A stretch of 64,000 nucleotides of DNA, taken from the NCBI GenBank assembly GCA_946185535.1, contig CAMHJX010000002.1:1-64000 (forward strand), written 5' to 3'. The stretch comes from an uncultured Bacteroidales bacterium (GTDB taxonomy: Bacteria; Bacteroidota; Bacteroidia; Bacteroidales; F082). A model generated the notes under the pieces. The model did not search any database, was not told where the DNA came from, and was given only the letters and a program-made list of their open reading frames with translations. The position numbers and the translations under genes are program-made. The first letter of the stretch is position 1, and each line of letters begins with the position of its first letter. Shown here in pieces: positions 1 to 7,900 of this stretch.

Positions 1-58
1 TGGAATTTAAGCACTTATAAAATCACAACTGAAAATCGCGGAAAACAGGAAAAGTCTG

Positions 59-66
59 CAAAAATA
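59..66 (-). promoter_or_regulatory. -7 promoter element facing left
   Basis: On the minus strand this reads TATTTTTG, an exact match to the Bacteroidota -7 consensus TAnnTTTG. It would serve a gene to the left of the window. No good -33 TTG is seen at the usual spacing, so the call is tentative. Confidence 0.35.
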
Positions 67-127
67 GTAAATCGACTTGAATTGGTGAATTTTATTGTCA
101 AAAAACTTCACTTTTGCCGTTTTCTCG

Positions 128-135
128 TATTTTTG
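128..135 (+). promoter_or_regulatory. -7 promoter element for the LMW-phosphatase-like gene
   Basis: TATTTTTG, exact TAnnTTTG match, ends 19 bp before the GTG at 155. Its position inside a longer open frame (which could begin at a TTG at 95) supports the GTG as the true start. Confidence 0.5.
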
Positions 136-154
136 CGGTGTAATAATTATAGGT

Positions 155-487
155 GTGAAGATTCTTGTATTGACCGATACCGATGCCTGCTGCGGTCCGA
201 TGACAGCGGCTTTCCTGAACGATTATTCTCCTAAGTTGGAAACAGTTTCAGCAGGGAGAAATCCTTTGCAATCTTTTGAACCTATGATGGTTACGGCGAT
301 GAAAGAATGTTTGATAGATTTGTCAGGCTATGTACCGAAAGCAGTCACGGAGTTAGACATGACCGCTTTCGACCAGGTGTATGAATGTCCTGATTTGCCC
401 TGTCCGACAACGATGGAAGAATGCCGCGTTTTAAGAGATCACATCAAAAACGAAGCCTATCTTTTCTTCAAACAAATCCGACTCTAA
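155..487 (+). CDS. Degenerate low-molecular-weight protein tyrosine phosphatase / ArsC-like protein
   Basis: A 110-residue protein reading from GTG 155. The fold signature of the LMW-PTP/arsenate reductase family is clear: MKILVL start, P-loop position followed by PMTAAF, VSAG strand, MKE..IDLSGYVPK and a late FDQVYE segment. In the family the P-loop is CxxNxCRSPM with a nucleophilic Cys and an Arg. Here the equivalent stretch is TDTDACCGPM, so the catalytic Cys is Thr7 and the Arg is Cys13; extra cysteines lie nearby (C12, C13, plus CPDLPCP later). It is therefore unlikely to be a normal phosphatase; it may bind a ligand or metal, or use another cysteine. The frame stays open upstream to a TTG at 95, but that start lacks the family's beginning and contains the promoter. 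Converges on the regulator gene at 581. Confidence 0.75.
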   Translation: MKILVLTDTDACCGPMTAAFLNDYSPKLETVSAGRNPLQSFEPMMVTAMKECLIDLSGYVPKAVTELDMTAFDQVYECPDLPCPTTMEECRVLRDHIKNEAYLFFKQIRL

Positions 488-580
488 ACTTTCAACTCTC
501 AACTGACTCTCAACTCTCAACTCTCAACTTTAAACTTTTAACCCTCAACTTACTCTAAACTCTAAACTCTCAACTCTAAA
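488..580. repeat. Low-complexity AACTCTCAACTC tandem tract
   Basis: Between two convergent genes lies a run of imperfect 8-11 bp units of the type ACTCTCAACT / ACTCTAAACT. This kind of tract is common in Bacteroidales intergenic DNA. It has no coding potential. Confidence 0.8.
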
Positions 581-1174
581 CTATTTATACACTTCATTCT
601 CATCAATCAAATTGTTCAACAACGCATACACCGTGAGACCAGAAACGGATTTGATGCCAGTCTTGCGCGTGATGTTCTTGCGGTGAGAGATGACGGTGTG
701 GATGGAGATGTTCATTTGGTCTGCAATCTCCTTGTTCATCATGCCTTTGGCCACAGCCACCAGCACGTCGATTTCGCGTTTCGATAGTTCCACATCTTCG
801 TTTTTTTCCTGTTTGTCGATGCTTTTTACGATTTGCCCTATCTTGTTGATGATTTTCGGTTTCGAGTCGTTGATTTCGATGACACCATCATAGGGCTTCA
901 GCAGGGTTGGCTCTATGTAGGTGGTGATCAAGGCCATGACGCTGAGTTGCGGGTGCTCTTTGACAAGTTGCATGGGTAGGTTTCGCTCGGCATGACCCAA
1001 AAGTATCGGGTTGATGATGAGTAGGTTGGCATCGCAGGCAAGAATCTTTTCGCCGAGTTGCTCGGGGTTGTCCAAACGTGCCACGACATCGTATCCTGCC
1101 ATGCCTTGAAGGATGTCGTAAAGCCCAGTGGTGATGATTTCTGACGCCTCACAGATGATGATTCGGTTACTCAT
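581..1174 (-). CDS. LuxR/NarL-type regulator with degenerate receiver domain
   Basis: 197 residues: an N-terminal receiver-like fold (about 1-120) and a C-terminal LuxR helix-turn-helix (about 130-190: LSKREIDVLVAVAKG, NKEIADQMNISIHTV, RKNITRKTG). In response regulators the phosphate-accepting Asp ends strand 3; here the strand is NLLIINPIL with Asn55, and the conserved Lys of strand 5 is also missing. It is thus probably not phosphorylated and may sense through its partner or a ligand. Its ATG overlaps the TGA of the upstream hemerythrin gene (ATGA, 1171-1174), indicating translational coupling and a joint function, plausibly in response to oxygen, NO or redox state. Confidence 0.85.
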   Translation of the reverse strand: MSNRIIICEASEIITTGLYDILQGMAGYDVVARLDNPEQLGEKILACDANLLIINPILLGHAERNLPMQLVKEHPQLSVMALITTYIEPTLLKPYDGVIEINDSKPKIINKIGQIVKSIDKQEKNEDVELSKREIDVLVAVAKGMMNKEIADQMNISIHTVISHRKNITRKTGIKSVSGLTVYALLNNLIDENEVYK

Positions 1175-1869
1175 GGCCTGACATTTTCAAGGGATTCGAC
1201 GAAGGGGATGAGGATGTGCTCTTCGATGCGCGAGTGGGTGGTGAGGTCGGCTGAGAGTTCCATGATGTCGGTGGCGATGCAGATGCGTTCTGAAGGCAGG
1301 ATGTCGCCCGGCAGGTACTTGATAAGGATGTTGGTCATGTCCTCAAGGGCGTCCTCGATGTTGCTGTGGCTGTGGCGGAATTGGTCGATGCTGTAGTCAG
1401 TCTTTTCGCCCTTGCGCAGGGAGTTGATATAGGGGAACACCACTTCTTCCTCATATTTGAAGTGCTTCACCAACTCACGCTTGTATTCGTTGTAGAAATG
1501 GTCGAGCATGTTGCCGTATTTGGTTCCTGCGGCTTCAATGATGCGGTTGAGATGCATCTCGATATGCGGGAAATGCTCGTCTAAATAGGCGCGGTGCGAG
1601 GCGTTGAGGTAGGAGAGGAGCGAGGTGAGGTCAGCGTCGTCAGGATCCGACATTTGAGTGGGCGTGTCAGGGTCGAAGTGTAGCGCGCACACCTGCATGA
1701 AAAGTCGGGTGCTGACATTGTTTTGTCGGCACACCTCATCCACGCTGCGGTCACCAAATCCGAGTTGGATGCCGAAGCGGGGTAGGAGGGGCAACAGCTT
1801 GGGGTTTGTCGCAATCAGTTCATAGAGTTTTGTTTTCTCTGAGTAGTTAAGAATGGTATTCATGTTCAT
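1171..1869 (-). CDS. Hemerythrin-domain protein (ScdA/RIC-like)
   Basis: 232 residues from the ATG at 1869. The first ~60 residues (TNPKLLPLLPRFGI, VDEVCRQNNVS) resemble the ScdA N-terminal (DUF542-type) domain; residues ~80-230 form a four-helix hemerythrin domain with iron-ligand candidates in HFKYEEEVVFP, RHSHSNIE and HSRIEEHILIPF. Such proteins bind a di-iron centre and act in O2/NO/ROS sensing or iron-sulfur repair. Translation-coupled to the LuxR-type regulator downstream, suggesting a sensor-regulator pair. The frame is open further upstream, but that extension runs antisense through the low-complexity end of rpsP and is an artefact. Confidence 0.85.
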   Translation of the reverse strand: MNMNTILNYSEKTKLYELIATNPKLLPLLPRFGIQLGFGDRSVDEVCRQNNVSTRLFMQVCALHFDPDTPTQMSDPDDADLTSLLSYLNASHRAYLDEHFPHIEMHLNRIIEAAGTKYGNMLDHFYNEYKRELVKHFKYEEEVVFPYINSLRKGEKTDYSIDQFRHSHSNIEDALEDMTNILIKYLPGDILPSERICIATDIMELSADLTTHSRIEEHILIPFVESLENVRP

Positions 1870-1942
1870 TTGCTTTTCAATCGGCAAAAATAAAAAAAAC
1901 CGCCCGAAATGGAGCGGTTTTCTTTTTTCTGAAATATTCCGA

Positions 1943-2515
1943 TTAGGCTTCGGCAGGAGCTTCTGCTTCGGCGGCTGGGGCTTCCTCAGCGGGAGCTTCT
2001 TCGGCAGCGGCCTCAGCGGCGGCTTCGGCTTCAGCAGCCTTCTTGGCTTCCATTTCAGCGAGTCTCTTCTTGGCGAGCTCGGCGGCGCGTGCCTCGTTGA
2101 CTTGCTTCTCGGCTTCCAGACGGGTCTTCTTCTCGCCACGGGCCTTCTCTTCGTCAGCCTTCACGATGTTGGCGTTGCGGGCTTCCTTCTCCTTCATCCA
2201 GTTCTGGAACTTGATTTCAGCTTGCTCTTCAGTCATAGCGCCTTTCTGGACACCACGCATCAGATGATACTTCATCATGACGCCGGTTTTGCTGAGCAGC
2301 GAACGAGCAGTGTCGGTGGGCTGAGCGCCAACGCTGTACCAATACAGGGCTCTGTCAAACTTGATGTTGATCTGAGCGGGGTTGGTGAGCGGATTGTAGG
2401 TGCCTAATTTCTCAATGAATTTACCATCACGTGGTGAGCGAGAGTCGGCAACTACGATGTGATAGAAGGGTTGACCCTTCTTGCCATGTCTTTGCAATCT
2501 AATTTTTGCAGGCAT
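1943..2515 (-). CDS. rpsP: 30S ribosomal protein S16 with Ala/Glu-rich tail
   Basis: 190 residues. The N-terminal ~85 residues are standard S16 ([57 protein letters not shown]). Typical bacterial S16 is ~80-90 residues; here a charged helical extension follows (about 95-155, Lys/Glu/Ala) and then a low-complexity tail of Ala, Glu and Pro. Tails of this kind occur in other Bacteroidota S16 proteins. Monocistronic; promoter at 2577-2606. Confidence 0.97.
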   Translation of the reverse strand: MPAKIRLQRHGKKGQPFYHIVVADSRSPRDGKFIEKLGTYNPLTNPAQINIKFDRALYWYSVGAQPTDTARSLLSKTGVMMKYHLMRGVQKGAMTEEQAEIKFQNWMKEKEARNANIVKADEEKARGEKKTRLEAEKQVNEARAAELAKKRLAEMEAKKAAEAEAAAEAAAEEAPAEEAPAAEAEAPAEA

Positions 2516-2576
2516 AATTTAATGTTTTAAGTTGATTTTTAATGAATTAACTAAAACCTACCCGAGGTTTCGGCTG

Positions 2577-2606
2577 CAAAAGTACAACTTTTTATCGGAC
2601 TGGCAA
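2577..2606 (-). promoter_or_regulatory. rpsP promoter (TTG-N19-TACTTTTG)
   Basis: On the minus strand TTG (2606-2604) is followed after 19 bp by TACTTTTG (2584-2577), a full match to the Bacteroidota -33/-7 pattern. A ~60-nt leader separates it from the rpsP ATG. Confidence 0.7.
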
Positions 2607-2690
2607 TCAGGTCGGAACAAATTTTTCTTTTTTCCCGTTTCGTAAATCGCCCGACAATGCCTAATTTTGCGGCCGTTTTTAAAAAACAAG

Positions 2691-2728
2691 GTCCCTGAGC
2701 CCTGAGCTTGTCGAAGGGTCGAAGGGCC
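2691..2728. repeat. Dispersed short repeat, GTCCCTGAGC...GTCGAAGGG type
   Basis: Reads GGTCCCTGAGCC, then CTGAGCTTGTCGAAGGG, then TCGAAGGGCC: the common bacterial CCTGAGCTTGTCGAAGGG repeat, here with two small internal duplications. A second, inverted copy lies inside a coding sequence at 63873-63896. Translated antisense it gives the peptide FDKLRAQ. Confidence 0.75.
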
Positions 2729-2745
2729 GGTTTACAAAGAATACA

Positions 2746-3630
2746 ATGCAAAACAAGAATACACTTCGTTGGGGTTATATAGCGGGCATCGTCTCGGGCA
2801 TCACCTACGGCATGAACCCACTCTTTGGTGTGCCCGTCATCAACAAGGGATTGGATGTCAACTCTTTATTGTTTTATCGTTACGGCGTGGCGACTTTGTT
2901 GATGTTGGCCTATATGCTCGTCGCAAAACGACAAATTCGCATCACTTGGAAACAGTTTGGCTTAATGGCTATTTTGGGTGCTTTGTTCACTGGATGCAGC
3001 ATCACCTTGTTTGAAGCCTACAAATACATCCCTTCGGGCATCGCCACAAGCATACTCTATGTCTATCCCATTATGGTCGCGCTGATCATGATGTTTTTCG
3101 GACAGTTCCCGAGTTGGAAGACTTGGATTTCCATCTTCGCGGGCGTGGCGGGCGCCATTTTGCTCTCGCTCAAAGGCGGTGGCGGCTTCATCGACTGGCG
3201 TGGCATCGCCTTGGTGGTGGCCTCTGGACTGTGCTATACCTTATTTATTGTCATTGTCAACCTGAGCAATCAAGTCAAAGCGATTCCTAACCTCACTTTG
3301 ACTTTCTATTGCTTCTTGATAGGCTCGGTGATGTTGTTTGCCTTGTCGGGTTTCGGCGTGCATCTCAATGCCGTTCCCGATGCGGTCAGTTGGCTGAATG
3401 TGCTGGGCTTGGCGATTTTGCCTACAGCTATTGCGACCATCACCTTGGCGGCTTCGAGCAAAGCGGTGGGTGCCACTAAGACTTCCATCCTCGGCATCCT
3501 CGAGCCTTTGACGGCCATTGTCATTGGCACGCTGGTCTTCCATGAGGCCTTCACGCTCAACGTCGCCCTTGGCGTCGCGCTGATTCTCTTCGCGATATTG
3601 TTTATGATTTTGACTGAAAAGAAGGCCTGA
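2746..3630 (+). CDS. EamA-family (DMT superfamily) transporter
   Basis: 294 residues, almost wholly hydrophobic, about ten membrane helices in two EamA-type repeats of five. The second repeat carries the family-like LEPLTAIVIGTLVFHE segment near the end. Inner-membrane exporter of metabolites or drugs; substrate cannot be told. A possible -7 element TAATTTTG lies at 2662-2669. Convergent with the T9SS protein gene, only 2 bp apart. Confidence 0.88.
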   Translation: MQNKNTLRWGYIAGIVSGITYGMNPLFGVPVINKGLDVNSLLFYRYGVATLLMLAYMLVAKRQIRITWKQFGLMAILGALFTGCSITLFEAYKYIPSGIATSILYVYPIMVALIMMFFGQFPSWKTWISIFAGVAGAILLSLKGGGGFIDWRGIALVVASGLCYTLFIVIVNLSNQVKAIPNLTLTFYCFLIGSVMLFALSGFGVHLNAVPDAVSWLNVLGLAILPTAIATITLAASSKAVGATKTSILGILEPLTAIVIGTLVFHEAFTLNVALGVALILFAILFMILTEKKA

Positions 3631-3632
3631 CC

Positions 3633-4766
3633 TTATTGGACTTGCACCTTGCTGATGTTCCAGCTTTGTCCGTTGTAGGCTTTCACCAGATAAAGGCCTG
3701 AAGCCAAGGTGGACACATCGATGGTATGCCGTTTCCCGTTGGCTTGACCTTGCAAGATGGTTTTGCCGTTCATATCGATGATTTCATAGCGGCGCAAGCC
3801 TTCGAGGCTGAGGGTCATTTCTCCTTGAGTGGGGTTGGGATAGACAACCATCATGTCTGCGATGGGTGCTTCATGTTGAGGAACGCCCTCGAAGTCGCCA
3901 TATTCAAAGATGTAGTCACAGACATAGACAAGTTGCCCACCGTCGTTGGCAGCCTCCCAGGCATAACCCAGGGGACGGTTGGCGAATTGATCCCAGGTGT
4001 AGTTAGGCTCTGGATGATAGGGCATGAGGACATGGTCGATGGTGCAGGCTTCGTCGTAAACATAGCTCTTGCGGTCAACTATCAGTCCGTTGGTGTGTTT
4101 CTCGCGCTGTATGCAGTTGCCGTTGGCATCGAATAGCCTGTCGATGCTGGAGTCCGGCGCCCAACCGTTTTGCCAATAGGAGTAGGTCTCATTGGTGCAA
4201 TTGCCGGCTTCATCGTAGGTGTAGGTGGTGAGGGCCGAGTTGCTCCATCCCGTGCCACCCCAGGCGTCGTTGTATTCTTCAAGGAATTGTGTGCAGAGGC
4301 CGTTGTCGTAGGAATATGTGCCGCGCATGAGCAATGTCCCGCCGAGGGTCATCTCATAGCTGGTGAGCAGGTCGCCATTATAAGAATAGGTGTAGATGCC
4401 TTGCAACTCGAATCCGCTGCCCCAGTCGTTATAGTTGGTGCGTGTGAGGCGGTGGTTGTTGTCATCGTAGGTATAGGTGATGTAGCTGGGGAAGATCCAC
4501 TCGTTGTTGTAATATTGGAAGAAGTCGATGCGGATTATGTTGCCTCGTTCGTCATAGTAGAGGGAGTCGATGAGGTCATCAATCTCGCCTCCCGCATTGG
4601 ACAAGGAATGGTAGGATTCCAGCAGGTTGTCGGCGTTGTAGTAGAATTGCACTTGGTCGACTCCGTCGTCGGAATAGAAACGGTCAAGGAAATAATCTTG
4701 TGCTATGGCTGCGCGGCAGGAGAGCAAGGCGAAGATGATCAAGAAGAAGTGTTTGAGGGTTTTCAT
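3633..4766 (-). CDS. Secreted T9SS-sorted protein with YD-like repeats
   Basis: 377 residues. Signal peptide at 1-22 (MKTLKHFFLIIFALLSCRAAIAQ region). The middle repeats units of the kind YDDNNHRLTRTNY / YDEAGNCTNETYSYW / DANGNCIQREKHTNG, similar to the YD/RHS-type tyrosine-aspartate repeats of secreted proteins. The last ~75 residues form a type IX sorting domain (VVYPNPTQGEMTL, YEIIDMNGKTIL, STLASGLYLVKAY), so it should cross the outer membrane through T9SS. The binding partner or substrate is unknown. A -7 element TATCTTTG (minus strand, 4803-4796) lies 30 bp upstream. Confidence 0.85.
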   Translation of the reverse strand: MKTLKHFFLIIFALLSCRAAIAQDYFLDRFYSDDGVDQVQFYYNADNLLESYHSLSNAGGEIDDLIDSLYYDERGNIIRIDFFQYYNNEWIFPSYITYTYDDNNHRLTRTNYNDWGSGFELQGIYTYSYNGDLLTSYEMTLGGTLLMRGTYSYDNGLCTQFLEEYNDAWGGTGWSNSALTTYTYDEAGNCTNETYSYWQNGWAPDSSIDRLFDANGNCIQREKHTNGLIVDRKSYVYDEACTIDHVLMPYHPEPNYTWDQFANRPLGYAWEAANDGGQLVYVCDYIFEYGDFEGVPQHEAPIADMMVVYPNPTQGEMTLSLEGLRRYEIIDMNGKTILQGQANGKRHTIDVSTLASGLYLVKAYNGQSWNISKVQVQ

Positions 4767-4795
4767 GATGTTTGTGTTGTTAGGTAATAATGGAG

Positions 4796-4803
4796 CAAAG
4801 ATA
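4796..4803 (-). promoter_or_regulatory. -7 element for the T9SS YD-repeat gene
   Basis: TATCTTTG on the minus strand, exact TAnnTTTG, 30 bp before the ATG at 4766. Confidence 0.5.
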
Positions 4804-4825
4804 CGGAAAATTCTTTTCGGTGCGC

Positions 4826-4856
4826 TTGCGCCGTTCCCATATATTTCTTATTTTTG
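4826..4856 (+). promoter_or_regulatory. dnaE promoter (TTG-N20-TATTTTTG)
   Basis: TTG at 4826-4828 and TATTTTTG at 4849-4856, 20 bp apart, both matching the Bacteroidota pattern. A ~65-nt leader follows, with an AACTTTCAATTCT low-complexity stretch. Confidence 0.6.
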
Positions 4857-4922
4857 AAGGCTGAAAGTTGAGGCAAATCTTGCCCCAACTTTCAATTCTA
4901 AATTATCAATTCTCAACTGATT

Positions 4923-7900
4923 ATGTTTTTAGTCTTCGATACAGAGACCACTGGTCTTCCCAAAATTGAAAACGCTCCGCTGACCGACTTCGACAACTGG
5001 CCACGTATGGTGCAACTGGCCTGGCAGATCCATGATGAGAAAGGCCGCTTTGTGGAGAACCACAACTATCTGGTTCAGCCCGACGGCTTTGTCATTCCCA
5101 TCGATGCAAAGATGGTGCACGGCATCTCCACCGAACACGCCATGAAATATGGCAAGCCGCTCAACGAGGTGCTTGACTTGTTTATGATCTCTGCCGCCAA
5201 AGCCAAATACCTTGTTGGTCACAATATCAACTTCGACCTCAATGTGTTGGGTTGCGAGTTTCTGCGCTGCGGTCGCGAGAATCTCTTGCGCCGCTGGCAA
5301 ATCATCGACACCTGCACGGAGAAGACGGCTGAGTTCTGCCAGTTCCCTGGTGGCAAGGGCGGCAAGTTCAAGTTGCCGCGTCTGGGAGAGTTCCATCATC
5401 TGCTGTTTGGCGAGGACTTCGACTCGGCACACAATGCTTCTGCTGATGTAGAAGCTACGGCCCGCGTCTTCCTCGAACTGATTCGTCGCGGCGTGTTGGA
5501 TGAGACCGACCTGCACGTCGATGCCCAGTTCATCGATGACTTCAAAGCCGCCAACCCCGATGTGATTCAACCTGCAGGCATCAAGGTGGAGGCGAACTTT
5601 GATGAGGAGGAAAAAGGGGAAGAAGAACCCGAAACGGGCAACTATATTCCACAACATTTCACGCATCTGCACGTCCACTCGCATTATTCAATGCTCGATG
5701 GCATGTCAAAGGTGCCCGATCTGGTGTCAAAGTGTAAGAAAAACGGCATGTACAGCCTCGCCCTTACTGACCATGGCAATATGTTCGGTATCAAGGACTT
5801 CGCCGATACGGTGAACAAGGAGAACGGCAAGGTTAAAGATGCTATCAAGGAGCAACAAGCCATTATCGGGAAGCCTGAGTCTACCGACGAGGAAAAGTTA
5901 GCCGCCCAAGAACAAATCGAAAAACTGAACAAACAGTTCTTTAAGCCTATCTTCGGCATTGAGACCTACTGCGCTCCCATCAGTATTGATAAACGCGATG
6001 GCCGCCAAGACCGTGGATGGCACCTTATTTTATTGGCTAAGAACAAGACGGGCTACCACAGCCTCTGCAAGTTGAGTTCCATCGCCTACACGGAGGGATT
6101 CTACTACAATCCCCGTATCGACCACAGCCTGCTTGAAAAGTACCACGAAGGCCTGATTTGCAGCTCTGCCTGTCTCGCAGGCGAAGTGCCGCAAAAGATC
6201 ATGAATGGCGACATGAAGGGTGCGGAGGAGTCGATACAATGGTTCAAGAACTTGTTTGGCGAGGACTATTATCTTGAAGTCCAGCGGCATAAGACCGACA
6301 AACCTGGTGGTGATACTGAGGTGTACGAACGCCAGAAAGAGGTGAACAAAATCATCTTCGACTTGGCGAAGAAAAATGATGTGAAGGTCATCGCTACCAA
6401 TGACGTCCACTTTGTGGAAGAGGAACACGGCGAGGCCCACGACCGCCTCATCTGCCTCAGCACGGGCAAAGACCTTGACGACCCGACGCGTATGCACTAC
6501 ACCAAGCAGGAATGGCTGAAGACACCCGAAGAGATGGGCCGCATCTTCTCAGACCATCCCGAGGTGCTGGAAAACACGCAGGAGATTGTCGACAAGGTGG
6601 AGACCTACAGCATCGACTCGGACCCTATCATGCCGATTTTCCCCATCCCTGAGGACTTCGGCACTGAGGCGGAATATCGACAAAAATATACCGAGGAAGA
6701 CTTGTTCAACGAGTTTACCCGCGATGAGCATGGCAATGTGGTGCTGTCGCAAGAAGAAGCCGAGAAGAAGGTCAAGAAACTGGGTGGCTATAACCGTTTG
6801 TACCGTATCAAACTTGAAGCAGACTATTTGGCCAAACTGACTTGGGAAGGCGCCAAAGAACGCTATGGCGAGAACCTCACCGAAGACCAAATAGAACGAA
6901 TTAAGTTTGAGCTGCATGTGATGAAGACTATGGGTTTTCCGGGCTATTTCCTCATCGTGAGCGACTATATCCGTGCAGCGCGTGAGGAGTTGGGCGTTTC
7001 TGTAGGCCCGGGCCGTGGTTCTGCGGCTGGTTCTGTTGTGGCTTACTGCTTGAAAATTACCGACTTGGATCCGCTGAAATACGACTTGCTGTTTGAGCGT
7101 TTCCTTAATCCTGACCGTATCTCCCTGCCCGATATCGACGTGGACTTCGATGATGACGGTCGTGGCCGTGTATTGGATTGGATTACAAAGAAATACGGCA
7201 AGGAGAAGGTGGCACACATCATCACCTATGGCACGATGGCAGCCAAATCAGCCATCGCCGATGTGGGACGTGTGCAAAAGGTGCCATTGCCCGAGGTCAA
7301 CAAAATCAAGAGCTTTATCCCTGACCGCAATTTCGACGAGGCAGCGGTAAAAGCCGTGGAAGGCGAGTTGCCCAAGAAGATGCCCAAGGTCAACCTGAAG
7401 AACTGCTATAAATATGTGCCCGAGCTGAAACAGCTGGTTGAAGGCGATGACAAGAACATTTCTTCCATGCTGACCTACGCCGAGGAGCTGGAGGACACCA
7501 ACCGCCAAATCGGCATCCATGCCTGCGGTGTCATTATCGGTGCCGACGACTTGACTAATGTAGCTCCGGTTTGTACCGTCAAGGATAAAGACACCAAGGA
7601 GGATGTCGTGGTGACCCAATATGATGGCCATGTCATTGAGACAGTTGGCTTGATTAAGATGGACTTCTTGGGCCTGAAGACCTTGACCTTGATCAAAGAC
7701 GCATTAAAGAACATCAAGAAGACGCATGGCATCGACATCGACATCGACCACATACCGATCGACGATGAAGAGACCTACAAATTGTATTCGGCGGGCAACA
7801 CCATTGGAACCTTCCAGTTTGAATCGCCTGGAATGCAGAAATACCTGCGTGAGCTGCAGCCTTCCGTCATCGGCGACATCATCGCAATGAATGCCCTCTA

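Noticed and set aside
488-580. CRISPR-like array
   Set aside because: Units are 8-11 bp with no spacers; it is a low-complexity tract.
1171-2139. 322-residue reading of the hemerythrin gene with a Lys/Pro/Arg-rich N-terminus
   Set aside because: The extra 90 residues run antisense through the low-complexity end of rpsP; ATG 1869 gives a proper family start.
2551-2751. Minus-strand 66-codon frame containing FDKLRAQ
   Set aside because: This peptide comes from the dispersed GTCGAAGGG repeat and is a well-known annotation artefact.
4170-4787. Long plus-strand frame (205 codons) rich in Val/Gly/Ile
   Set aside because: Antisense shadow of the T9SS YD-repeat gene; composition is that of a complemented repeat gene.
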